A stretch of DNA of 64,000 nt, taken from the NCBI GenBank assembly GCA_028023455.1, contig JAQFVV010006306.1:1393001-1457000 (forward strand), given 5' to 3'. Source of the stretch: Epiperipatus broadwayi (Eukaryota; Onychophora; Udeonychophora; Euonychophora; Peripatidae). The notes under the pieces are model-generated. The model was not told where the DNA came from and did no database searches. It saw only the letters and a list, made by a program, of their open reading frames with translations. Made by a program: the position numbers and the translations under genes. Every line of letters begins with the position of its first letter. Position 1 is the stretch's first letter. Shown here piece by piece: positions 1 through 12,835 of the stretch.

Positions 1-380
1 TAAGTTCAGATACACTATATATTAATAGCGTTAGCAATATAAAATCACCAACATCTTAACAGCAAAAAATAAAATTACAAACAAGATCCAAGTCAGATGT
101 CACATGGCTTAATTTAATAAGATTGTTTACAATTTATATATATAGAGCACACAAAACAAACTCATATCAATCTTTGTAGAATACACTCAACCTCCGATGT
201 ATTTCTGCTACTGGTGCCCTCAGTGAGGTCTTATGATATTCAATCATTAGACTAAAAATACCAGGACAAGCCCAGCACTTTATCTATTATATAATAATTA
301 ATTAGAAACTCTGAAGTTTTATGATATACATATGTCTTCCAATCGAAGTATATAACATAAATAAGCATATGAAACTGAAC
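1..380 (+). repeat. Representative satellite monomer (380 bp)
   Basis: First complete monomer, given as a reference unit from one TAAGTTCAGATACAC landmark to the next at 381. It is of the TATTAATAGCGTTAGC subtype with ATAAAATCACCAACAT. The second dyad (CTGAAGTTTTATG here) is mutated, whereas most monomers read CTGAAGTTTTCAG. The unit is strongly AT-rich with a few GC-containing conserved boxes. Confidence 0.9.
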
Positions 381-3300
381 TAAGTTCAGATACACTATAT
401 ATTAATAGCGTTAGCAATATAGAATCACCAAAACCTTAACAGCAAAAAATGAAATTACAAAAAAAAATCCAAGTTAGATGTCCCATGACTTTATTGAATA
501 AGATTGGGTTTACAAATGTTATATATAGAGCTCAAAACACAAACTGTTAACATTCTTTGTAGAATACCCTCAACCACTTGACGTATTTCTGCTTCTTGTG
601 TCATCAGTGAGGTCCTGAAATAGTCAATCATTAGACTAAAAATACCAGGACAAGCCCAGCACTTTATCTATTGTATAATAATTAATTAGAAACTTGGAAG
701 ATTTTGTCATCCATATGTCTCCCAATCCAGTTATCTAACATAAATAGGCATATGAAACTGAACTAAGTTCAGGTACAGTATATATTAATAGCGTAAGCAA
801 TATAAAATCACCACCACCTTAACAGCAAAAAATAGAATTACAAAACGAAATCCAAGTCAGATGTGGAATGGCTTAATTTAATAAGCTTGTGTTTACAAAT
901 GTTATATATAGAGCTCACAAAACAAATTCATATCTATCTTTGTAAAATATGCTCAACCTCTGACATATCTTTGCTTCTGGTGTCCTCAGTAAAATCCTAT
1001 GATATTCAATCATTAGATTAAAAATACCAGGACAAGCCCAGCACTTTATCTATTGTATAATAATTAATTAGAAACTCTGAAGTTTTCAGATATCCATATG
1101 TCTTTCAATCCAGGTAACCAACATAAATAGGCATATGGAACTGAACTAAGTTCAGATACACTATATATTAGTAGCATTAGCAACATAAAATCACCAACAT
1201 CGTAACAGCAAAACATAAAATTACAAACAAAATCCAAGTCAGATGTCACATGGCTTAATTTAATAAGCTGGTGTTTACAAATGTTATATATAGAGCTTAC
1301 AAAAAAACTCCTAACAATGTTTGTACAATACCCTCAACCTTGGACATATTTCTGCTTATCGTGTACTCTGTGAAGTGCTAGGATATTCAATTCATGGGAT
1401 TAAAAATACCACATCAGGCCCAGCACTTTATCTATTGTATAATAATCAATTAGAAGCTCTGAAGTTTTCAGATATCCATATGTCTACCAATCCAGCTATT
1501 TAACTTAAGAAGGCATATGGGACTCAACTAAGTTCAGATACATCATATATAATAGGTTTATCAATATAGAATCACCAAAACCTTAACAGCAAAAAAATAA
1601 ATTACAGAAAAAATCCAAGTCAGATGTCTCATGACTTATATGTATAAGATTGGATATACAAATGTTATATATAAAGCTCACAAAACATACTCTTAACAAT
1701 CTTTGTAGAATACCCTCAACCTCTTGATGTATTTCTGTTTTTTGTGTCATCAGTGAGGTCCTGGGATATTCAATCATTAGATTAAAAAAACCAGTACAAA
1801 CCCAGCACTTTATCTATTGTATAACAAATAATTAGAAACTGTGAAGTTTTTAGATATCCGTATGTCTTCCAATCCAGGTATATGGGAGTGAACTAAGGTC
1901 AGATACACTATATATTAATAGCGTTAGCAATATAAAATCACGAACATTTTAACAGCAAAAAATAAAATTACAAACAAGATCCAAGTCAGACATCACATGG
2001 CTTAATTTAATAAGATTGTGTTTACAATTTATATATATAAAGCACACAAAAAAAAACTAATATCAATCTTTGTAGAATACACTCAACCTCCGATGTATTT
2101 CTGCTACTGGTGTCCTCAGTGAGGTCCTATGATATTCAATCATTAGACTAAAAATACCAGGACAAGCCCAGCACTTTATCTATTGTATAATAATTAATTA
2201 GAAACTCTGAAGTTTTATGATATACATATGTCTTCCAATCGAGGTATATAACATAAATAAGCATATAAAACGGAACTAAGTTCAGATACACTATATATTA
2301 ATAGCGTTAGCAATATAAAATCACCAACATCTTAACAGCAAAAAATAAAATTACAAACAAAATCCAAGTCAGATGTCACATGGCTTAATTTAATAAGCTT
2401 GTGTTTACAAATATTATATATAGAGTTCTCAAAACAAACTCATATAAATCTTTCTAGAATACGCTCAACCTTTGACATATTTTTGCATGTGGTGTACTCT
2501 GTGAAGTCCTAGGATATTCAATTCATTGGATTAAAAATCATGTGACAGGGCCAGCATGTTATCTACTGTATAATAATTAATTGGCATCTCAGAAGTTTTC
2601 AGATATCCATATGTCTTCCAATCCAGGTATCTAACATAAATAGGCATATGGGACAGAACAAAGTTCAGATACACAATATATTAATAGCTATAGCAATATA
2701 AAATCACCAAAACCTTAACAGCAAAAAATTAAATTACAAAACGAAATCCAACTCAGATGTCACATGGCTTAATTTAATAAGCTTGTGTTTCCAAATATTA
2801 TATATAGAGCTCACAAAACAAACTCATATCTATCTTTGTAAAATATGCTCATCCTCTGACATATATATTTGCTTCTGGTGTTTTCAGTGAAATCCTATGA
2901 TGTTCAATCATTAGATTAAAGATACAAGGACAAGCCCAGCACTTTATCTATTGTATAACAATTAATTAGAAACTATGAAGTTTTCAGATATCCATATGTC
3001 TACCAATGAAGCTATCTAACTTAAAAAGGAATATGGGACTGAACAAAGTTCAGATACATCATACATAATATTAGATTTAGCAATACAGAATCATCTAAAC
3101 CTTAACAGCAAAAAATTAAATTACAAAAAAATGTCCAAGTCAGATGTCCCATGACTTAATTGTATAAAATTGGGTATACAAATGTTATATTTAAACCTCA
3201 CAAAACAAACTCTTAAGAATCTTTTTAGAATAACCTCAACCTCTTACATATTTCTGCTTTTTGTGTCATCAGTGAGGTCCTGGGATATTCAATCATTAGA

Positions 3301-4159
3301 TTAAAAAACAAGTACATGTCCAGCACTTTATCTATTGTATAACAATTAATTAGAAACTCTGACGTTTTCAGACATCCTTATGTCTTCCAATCCAGGTATC
3401 TAACATAAATAGGCATATGGGACTGAACAATGTTCAGATACACTATATATTAATAGCGTTAGCAATATAAAATCACCAACACCTTAACAGCAAAAAATAA
3501 AATTACGAAACAAAATCCAAGTCAGATGTCACTTGGCTTAATTTAAAAAGCTTGTGTTTAAAAATGTTGTATATAGAGCTCACAAAACAAACTCATAGCA
3601 ATCATTGTAGAATAAACTCAACCTCCGATGTATTTCACTACTCGTGCCCTCAGTGAGGTCCTATGACATTCAATCATTAGACTAAAAGTACCAGGACAAG
3701 CCCAGCACTTTATCTATTGTATAATAATTAATTAGAAACTCTGAAGTTTTATGATATACATATGTCTACCAGTCCAGCTATCTAACTTAAAGAAGCATAT
3801 GCGACTGAACTAAGTTCAGATACACCATATATTAATAGCTTTAGCAATATAAAATCACCCAAACCTTAACAGGAAATAATTAAATTACAAAAAAAAATCC
3901 ATCTCAGATGTCCCATGACTTAATTCTATAAGATTGGGTATACAAATGTTAGATATAGAGCTCACAAAACAAACTCTTAACAATCTTTGTAGAATACCCT
4001 CAACCTCTGACGTATTTCTGCTTCTTGCATCATCAGTGAGGTCCGAAGATATTCAATCATGGGATTAAAACCACCACAACAGGTCCAGCACGTTATTTAT
4101 TGTATAATAATTAATGAAAAACTCTGAAGTTTTCAGATATCGATATGTCTACCAATCCA

Positions 4160-4200
4160 GCTATCTAACTGAAAGAGAATCACCAAACCCTTAACAGCAA
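4160..4200 (+). repeat. Satellite monomer with shared 57-bp deletion (variant delta-57)
   Basis: Between TATCTAACT and AATCACCAAACCCTTAACAG the usual 57 bp is absent. The lost part holds the GCATATGGGACTGAAC section, the CTGAAC...GTTCAG dyad and the TATAATAGGTTTAGC section. The same junction, followed by the same AACCCTTAACAGCAAAAAG variant, recurs near 5260, 57300 and 58010. The deletion therefore arose once and spread by amplification. Confidence 0.8.
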
Positions 4201-5253
4201 AAAGTTAAATTACAAAAAAAAAATCCAAGTCAGATGTCCCATGACATTATTGAATAAGATTGGGTTTACAAATATTATATATAGAGCTCACAAAACAAAC
4301 TCTTAACAATCTTTGTAGAATACTTTCATCCTCTGATGTATTTCTGCTTGTGGTGTCCTCAGTGAAGTCCTATGATATTCAATCATTAGATTAAAAATAC
4401 CAAACAAACCCAGCACTTTATCTATTGTATAACAATTAATTAGAAACTCTGAAGTTTTCAGATGTCCATATGTCTTCCAATCCAGGTATATAACACAAAT
4501 AGGCATATAGGACTGAATTAAGTTGAGATACATTATATATTAATAGCGTTAGCAATATAAAATCACCAACACCTTAAAATCAAAAAATAAAATGACAAAA
4601 CAAAATCCAACTGAGATGTTACATGGCTTAATTTAATAAGCTTGTGTTTACAAATGTTATATATAGAGCTCACAAAACCAACTGATATCAATCTTTGTAG
4701 AATACACTCAACCTCTGATGTAATTCTGCTTCTGTTGTTCTCAGTGAGGTTCTATGACATTCAATCATTGGATTAAAAATACCACGATAGACCAAGCACT
4801 TTATTTATTGTATAATAATTAATTAAAAATGCTGAAGTTTTCAGATATCCATATGTCTCCCAATCCAGCTATCTAACTTAAAGAAGCATATGGGACTGAA
4901 CTAAGTTCAGATACACCATATATTAATAGCTTTAGCAATATAAAATCACCAGACCTTAACAGCAAAAAATAAAATGACAAAACAAAATCCAACTGAGATG
5001 TTACATGGTTTAATTAATAAGTTTGTGTTTACAAATGTTATATATAGAGCTCACAAAACAAACTCTTAACAATCTGTGTAGAGTACCCTCAACCTCTGAT
5101 GTATTTCTGCTTCTGGTGTCCTCAGTGAGGTCCTATGATATTCAATCATTGGATTAACACCACCATGACAGGTCCAGCACTTTATTTATTGTATAATAAT
5201 TAATTAAAAACTTTGAAGTTTTCAGATATCCATATGTGTACCAATCCAGCTAT

Positions 5254-5292
5254 CTAACTTAAAAATAATCACCAAACCCTTAACAGCAAAAA
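5254..5292 (+). repeat. Second delta-57 satellite monomer
   Basis: Same junction as at 4160-4200 (TATCTAACTTAAAAATAATC, then ACCAAACCCTTAACAG), about 1.1 kb or three monomers downstream. This suggests the deletion monomer sits in a trimeric higher-order unit here. Confidence 0.75.
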
Positions 5293-8200
5293 GTTAAATT
5301 ACAAAAGTAAATGCAAATCAGATGTCCCATGACCTTATTGAATAAGATTGTGTTTACAAATGTTATATATAGAGCTCAAAAAACAAACTCATATCAATCT
5401 TTGTAGAAGACACTCAACCTCTGACATATATGTTGTTCTGGTGTCCACAGTGAGGTCCAATGATATTCAATCATTAGATTAAAAATACCAGGAGAAGCCC
5501 AGAACTTTTTCTATTGTCTAATAATTAATTAAAAACTCTGAAGTTTTCCGATATCCATATGTCTTCCAATCCAGGTATATAACATAAAGAGGCATATGGG
5601 ACTGAATTAAGTTCAGATACACGATATATTAACAGTGTTAGTAATATCAAATCACCAACACCTTAACATCAAAAAATAAAATGACAAAACAAATTACAAC
5701 TGAGATATTACATGGATTAATTTAATAAGCTTGTATTTACAAATGTTATATATAGAGCTCACATAACAAACTGATATCAATCTTTGTAGAATACACTCAA
5801 TCTCTGATGTATTTCTGCCTCTGGTGTCTGCAGTGAGGTCCTATGATATTTAATCATTATATTAAATATACCAGGACATGTTTAGCACTTTATCTATTGT
5901 ATAAGAATTAATTAGAAGCTCTGAAGTTTTCAGATATCCATATGTCTTCCAATCCAGGTATCTAACAAAAATAGGCATATGGGACTGAATTAAGTTAATA
6001 CACTATATATTAATAGCATTAGCATTACAAAATCACCAACATCTTAACAGCAAAAAATAAATTTACAAACAAAATCCAAGTCAGATGTCACATAGCTTAA
6101 TTTAATAACCTTGTGTTTACAAATGTTGTATATTGAGCTCACAAAACAAACTCATATCAATCTTTGTAGAATACACTCAACCTCTGACGTATATCTGCTT
6201 CTGGTATTTTCAGTGAGGTCCTATGATATTCAATCATTAGATTAAAAACACGAGGACAAGCCCAGTACTTTATCTATTGTATAATAATTAATTAGAAACT
6301 CTGAAGTTTTCTGATATCCATATGTTGTCCATTCCAGGTATATAACATACATAGGCATATGAAACTGAACTAAATTCAGATACACAATATATTAAAAGTG
6401 TTAGCAATATAAAATCACCAACACCTTAACAACAAAAAATAAAATGAGAAAACAAAATCAAACTGAGATGTTACAAGGCTTAATTTAATAAGCTTATGTT
6501 TACAAATCTTAAATATAGAGCTCACAAAACCAACTCATATCAATCTTTGTAGAATACTCTCGACCTCTGATGTATTTCTGCTTCTGGTGTCTTCAGTGAG
6601 GTCCTATGATATTCAATGATTGGATTAAAAATACCAGGAAAGGCCCAGCACTTTATCTATGGTATAATAATTAATTAAAAACTCTAAAGTTTTCAGATAT
6701 CCATATGTCTACCAATCCAGCTATCTAACTTAAAGAAGCCTATGGGACTGAACTAAGTTCAGATACACTATATATTAATAGCATTAGCAATATAAAGGCA
6801 CCAACACCTTCGCAGCAAAAAATAATATGACAAAACAAAATCCAACTGAGAAGTTACATGGCTTAATTTAATAGGCTGGTGCTTACAAATGTTATATATA
6901 GAGCTCACAAAACCAACTCATATCAATCTCTGTAGAATACATTGAACCTCTGACATATTTCTGCTTTTGGTGTCCACAATGAGGTCCTATGATATTCAGT
7001 CATTAGATTAAAAATACCAGGTCAAGTCCAGCACTTTATCTATTGTAGAACAATTAATTAGAATCTCTGAAATTTTCAGATATTCATATGTCTACCAATT
7101 TATCTATTTAACTTAAAAAGGCATATAGGACTGAACTAAGTTCGGATACACTATATATTAATACCATTAGCAATATATATCCCCAACATCTTAACAGCAA
7201 AAAATAAATTTACAAATAAAATCCAAGTCAGATGTCACATGGCTTAATGTAATAAGCTTGTGTTTACAAATGTTATATATAGAGCTCACAAAACCAACTC
7301 ATATCAATCTTTGTAGAATACCCTCAACCTCTGACAAATTTCTGCTCCCAGTGTCCTCAGTGAGGTCCTATGATATTCAATCATTAGATTAAAAATACTA
7401 AAACAAGCTCAGCACTTTATCTATTTTATAACAATTAATTAGAAATGCTGAAGTTTTCAGATATCTGTATGTCTTCCAATCCAGGTATCTAACATAAATA
7501 GGCATATGGGACTGAACTAAGTTCAGATAGACAATATAATAGTAGCGTTAGCGATATAAAATCATCAACACCTTAACAGCAAAAAAATAAATTTACAAAC
7601 AAAATCCAAGTTAGATGCTACATAGCTTAATATAAAACCTTGTGTTTACACATGTTATATATAGAGGTCACAAAACCAACACATTTCAATCTTTGAAGAA
7701 TACTCTCGACCTCTGATGTATTTCTGCTTCTGGTGTCCTCAGTGAGGTCCTATGATATTCAATGATTGGATTAAAAATACCACAACAGGCCCACCACTTT
7801 ATCTATGGTATAATAATTGTTTAAAACTCTAAAGTTTTCAGACATCCATAAGTCCACCAATTCTGCTATCTAACTTAAAGAAGCATATGGGACTGAAGTA
7901 AGTTCAGATACTTCATATATAATAGGTTTAGCAATATAGAATCACCAAAATCTTAACAGCAAAAAATTAAATTAGAAAAAAAAACCGAGTCAGATGCCCC
8001 ATGACTTTACTGAATAAGACTGGGCTTACAAATGTTATATATAGAGCTCACAAATCAAACTTATATCAATCATTGTAGACTGCACAAAACCTCTGATGTA
8101 TTTTTGCTTCTGGTGTCCTCAGGGAAGTCCTAAGTTATTCAAACATTAGATTAAAAATACGATAACAAGACCAGCACTTTATTGTATAATAATTAATTAG

Positions 8201-11200
8201 AAACTCTGAAGTTTTCTGATATCCATATGTTTTCCAATCCAGGTATATAACATAAATAGGCATATGAAACTGAACTAAGTTCAGATACATTATATATTAA
8301 TAGCGTTAGCAATATAAAATAACCAACACCTTACAGCAAAAAAAAAATGACAAAACAAAATTCAACTGAGATGTTACATGGCTTAATTTAATAAGGTTGT
8401 GCTTACAAATATTATATATAGAGCTCCCAAAACAAACTCATATCAATCTATATATAGAATACACACAACCTCTGATGAATTTCTGCTTCTGGTGTCCTCA
8501 GTGATGTCCTATGATATTCAATCATTAGATTAAAAATACCAAACAAACCCAGCACTTTATCTATTGTATAACAATTAATTAGAAACTCTGAAGTTTTCAG
8601 ATGTCCATATGTCTTCCAATCCAGGTATCTAACATAAATAGGCATATGGGACTGAACTAAGTTCAGATACACTATATATTAATAGCTATAGTAATATAAA
8701 ATCATCAACACCTTAACAGCAAAAAATTAAATTACAAAAAAAAATCCAAGTCAGATATCTTATGACTTAATTGTATAAGATTGTGTTTACAAATGATATA
8801 TATAGAGCATACAAAACAAATTTATAACAATATTTGTAGAATACCCTCAACCTCTGACATATTTCAGCTTCTCGTGTACTCAGGGAAGTCATAGGATATT
8901 CAATCATTGGATTAAACATACCAAGACAGGCCCAGCACTTTATATATTGTATAATAATTAATTAAAAACTCTGTTTTCAGACATCCATATTTCTACCAAT
9001 CCAGCTATCTAACTTAAAAAAGGATTTGGGACTGAACTAAGTTCAGATACATCATATATAATAGGTATAGCAATATAGTATCACCAATACCTTAACAGCA
9101 AAAAATTAAATTACAAAAAAAATATCCAAGTCAGATGTCCCATGTCTTTATTGAAGAAGATTTGGTTTACAAATGTTATATATGGAGCTCACAAAACAAA
9201 CTCTTAACAATCTGTGTAGAATACGCTCAACCTCTGATGTATTTCTGCTTCTGGTGTCCTCAGTGAGGTGCTGGTATATTCAATCATTAAATTAAAAAAA
9301 CCAGTACAAGCCAAGCACTTTATCTATTGTATAACAATTAATTAGAATCGCTAAAATTTTTAGATATCCATATGTCTTTCAATCCAGGTATCTAACATAA
9401 AGAAGCATATGGGACTGAACTAAGTTCAGATACACTATATATTAATAGCGTTAGCATTACAAAATCACCAACATCATAACAGCAAAAATTAAATTTACAA
9501 ACAAAATCCAAGTCAGATGTCACGTAGCTTAATTTAATAAGAATGTGTTTACAAATGTTGTATATTGAGCTCACAAAACAAACTCATATCAATCTTTGTA
9601 GAATACACTCAACCTCTGACGTATATCTGCTTCTGGTATTTTCAGTGAGGTCCTATGATATTCAATCATTAGATTAAATATATGACGACAAGCCCAGCAC
9701 TTTATCTATTTTATAATAATTAATTAGAAACTCTGAAGTTTTCTGATATCCATATGTCGTAAATTCCAGGTATATAACATAAATAGTCATATGAAACTGA
9801 ACTAAATTCAGATACCCTATATATTAAAAGCGTTAGCAATATAAAATCACCAACACATTAACAACAAAAAATAAAATGACAAAACAAATTCAAACTGAGA
9901 TGTTACAAGGCTTAATTTAATAAGCTTGTGTTTACAAATGTTATATATAGGGCTCACAAAACCAACTCCAATCAATCGTTGTAGAATACTCTCGACCTCT
10001 GATGTATTTCTGCTTCTGGTGTCCTCAGTGAAGTCCTAAGGTATTCAATCATTGGATTAAAAATACCACGACAGTCCCAGCACTTTATCTATTGTATAAT
10101 ATTGAATGAGAAACTCTGCAGTTTTTATTTATCCATGTGTCCACCAATCCATCTATCTAACTTAAAAAGGGATATGGGACTGAATTAAGTTCAGATACAT
10201 CATATGTAATAGGTTTAGCAATATAAAATCACCAAAACCTTAACAGCAAAAAATTAAATTAAAATAAAAAAAATCCAAGTCAGATGTCCCATGACTTACT
10301 TGAATAAGATTGGGTTTACAAAAGTTATATAGAGAGCTCACAAAGCAAACTCTTACCTATCTTTGTAGAATATGCTCAACCTCTGACATATCTTTGCTTC
10401 TGGTGTCGTCAGTGAAGTCCTAAGATATTCAATCGTTGGATTAAAAATACCAGGACAAGCCCAGCACTTTATCTGTTGTATAATATTGAATTAGAAACTC
10501 TGAAGATTTCTGATATCCATATGTCTTCCAATCCAGGTATATAACATAAATAGGCATATGGACTGAACTAAGTTCAGATACACCATATATTAATAGCTTT
10601 AGCAATATAAAATCACCAAAACCTTAACAGCAAAAAATAAAATGACAAAACAAAATTCAATAGATGTACAAGGCTTAATTTAATAGGCTGGTGATTACAA
10701 ATGTTATATAGGGAAGCTCACAAAACAAACTCATATCAATCTTTGTAGAATACCCACAACCTCTCACATATTTCTGCTTCTTGTGTACTCAGTGAAGGCC
10801 TAGGATACTCAATTATTGAATTAAAAATCCCATGACAGGCCCAGCTCCATATACAATGTATTATAATTAATTAGAAACTCCGAAGTTTTAAGATATCCAT
10901 ATGTTTACCAATCCAGCTATCTAATTTAAAGAAACATATGGGACTGAACTAAGTTCAGATACATCATATATAATAGGTTTAGCAATATAGAATCATGAAA
11001 ACCATAACAGCAAAAAATTAATTTACAAAAAAAATCCAAGTCAGATGTCCCATGACCTTATTGAATAAGATTGGGTTTACAAATTTTATATATAGAGCTC
11101 ACAAAACAAACTCTTAACAATCTTTGTAGAATACCTTTGACCTCTGATTTATTTCTGTTTCTTGTTTCCTCAGTGAGGTTTTATGATATTCTATCATTAG

Positions 11201-11533
11201 ATTAAAAATACCAGGACAAGACCAGCACTTTATCTATTGTATAATAATTAATAAGACACTCTGAAATTTTCGGATATCCATATGTCTTCCAATCCAGGTA
11301 TCTTACATAAATAAACATATGGGACTGAACTAAGTTCAGATACACTATATATTAATAGCGTTACCCATATAAAATCACCAACACCTTAAGAGCAAAAAAT
11401 AAAATTAAAAAACGAAATCCAAATCAGATGTTGAATGGCTAAATTTAATAAGCTCGTGTTTACAAATGTTATATATAGAGCTCACAAAACAAACTAATAT
11501 CTATCTTTGTAGAATACACTCAATCTCTGACGT

Positions 11534-11612
11534 ATTTTTCTTCTGGTGTTTTCAGTGAGGTCCTATGATATTTGCTTCTGGGTTCCTCAGTGAAATCCTA
11601 TGTTATTCAATC
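11534..11612 (+). repeat. Partial internal duplication inside one monomer
   Basis: The CTTCTGGTGTTTTCAGTGAG / TCCTATGATATT box is followed at once by a second copy (TTGCTTCTGGGTTCCTCAGT, then GAAATCCTATGTTATTC) before the monomer resumes. The extra segment is about 40 bp. The second copy differs in sequence from the first. That favours unequal exchange between two monomer subtypes over a simple slip. Confidence 0.7.
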
Positions 11613-12689
11613 ATTAGATTAAAAATACCAGAACATGCCCATCACTTTATCTACTGTATAACAATTAATTAGAAAATCTGAAGTTTCAGATATCCATATG
11701 TCTTCCAATCCAGGTATTAACATAAATAGGCAAATGGGACTGAACAAAGTTTTAAAAAAACAAAAAATAAAAACTTTAAAAATATAAAAAAACAAAACTT
11801 AACAGCAAAAAATAAAATTACAAACAAATTCCAAGTCAGATATCACATGACTTAATTTAATAAGCTTGTGTTTACAAATGTTATATATAGAGCTCACAAA
11901 AAAACTCCTAACAATGTTTGTACAATACCCTCAACCTTTGATGTGTTTCTGCTTTTTCTGTACTCTGTGAAGTGCTAGAATATTCAATTCATTGGATTAA
12001 AAATACCACGACAGGCTCAGCACTTTATCTACTGGATAAAAATCAATTAGAAACTGTGTAGTTTTCAGATATCCATATGTCTACCAATCCAGCTATCTAA
12101 CTTAAAAAAGCATATGGGACTGAACTAAGTTCAGATACATCATATATAATAGGTTTATCAATATAAAATCACCAAAATCTTAACAGCAGAAAATTAAATT
12201 ACAGAAAAAATCCAAGTCAGATGTCCCATGACTTATATGTATAAGATTGGGTATACAAATGTTCTATATAGAGCTCACAAAACAAACTCTTAACAATCTT
12301 TGTAGAATACCCTCAACCTCTTGACGTATTTCTGCTTCTTGTGTCATCAGTGAGGTGCTGGGATATTCAATCATTAGATTAAAAAAACCAGTACAAGCCC
12401 ACCACTTTATCTATTGTATAACAAATAATTAGAAACTGTGAAGTTTTTAGATATCGATATGTCTTCCAATCCAGGTATATGGGACTGAACTAAGTTCAGA
12501 TACACTATATATTAATAGCGTTAGCAACATAAAATCACCAACATCTTAACAGCAAAAAATAAAATTACAAACAAGATCCAAGTCAGATGTCACATGGCTT
12601 AATTTAATAAGATTGTGTTTACAATTTCTATATATAGAGGACACAAAACAAACTCATATCAATCTTTGTAGAATACACTCAACCTCTGA

Positions 12690-12835
12690 TGTATTTCTGC
12701 CCAGCACGTTATCTATTGTATAATAATTAATTAGAGGTATATAACATAAATAAGCATATGAAACTGAAGTAAGTTCAGATACACTATATATTAATAGCGT
12801 TAGCAACATAGAATAACAAATGTTATATATATAGA
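12690..12835 (+). repeat. Cluster of internally deleted satellite monomers
   Basis: After GTATTTCTG the sequence jumps straight to CCCAGCACGTTATC, and ATTAATTAG jumps to AGGTATATAACATA, so two separate blocks of one monomer are missing. In the next monomer GCAACATAGAATAAC joins directly to AAATGTTATATATATAG, removing the AACAGCAAAA and AATCCAAGTCAG boxes. A short TA/GA microsatellite expansion follows at about 12823-12843. Confidence 0.75.

Noticed and set aside
4303-4533. Recurrent minus-strand ORFs of 60-76 codons in satellite (also 8448-8672, 25715-25945, 42155-42385, 60402-60647 and others) with similar proteins
   Set aside because: They look alike because the satellite monomers are alike. 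The frame is closed by stops or frameshifts in most of the roughly 120 monomers, there are no domain features, and none exceeds one monomer in length.
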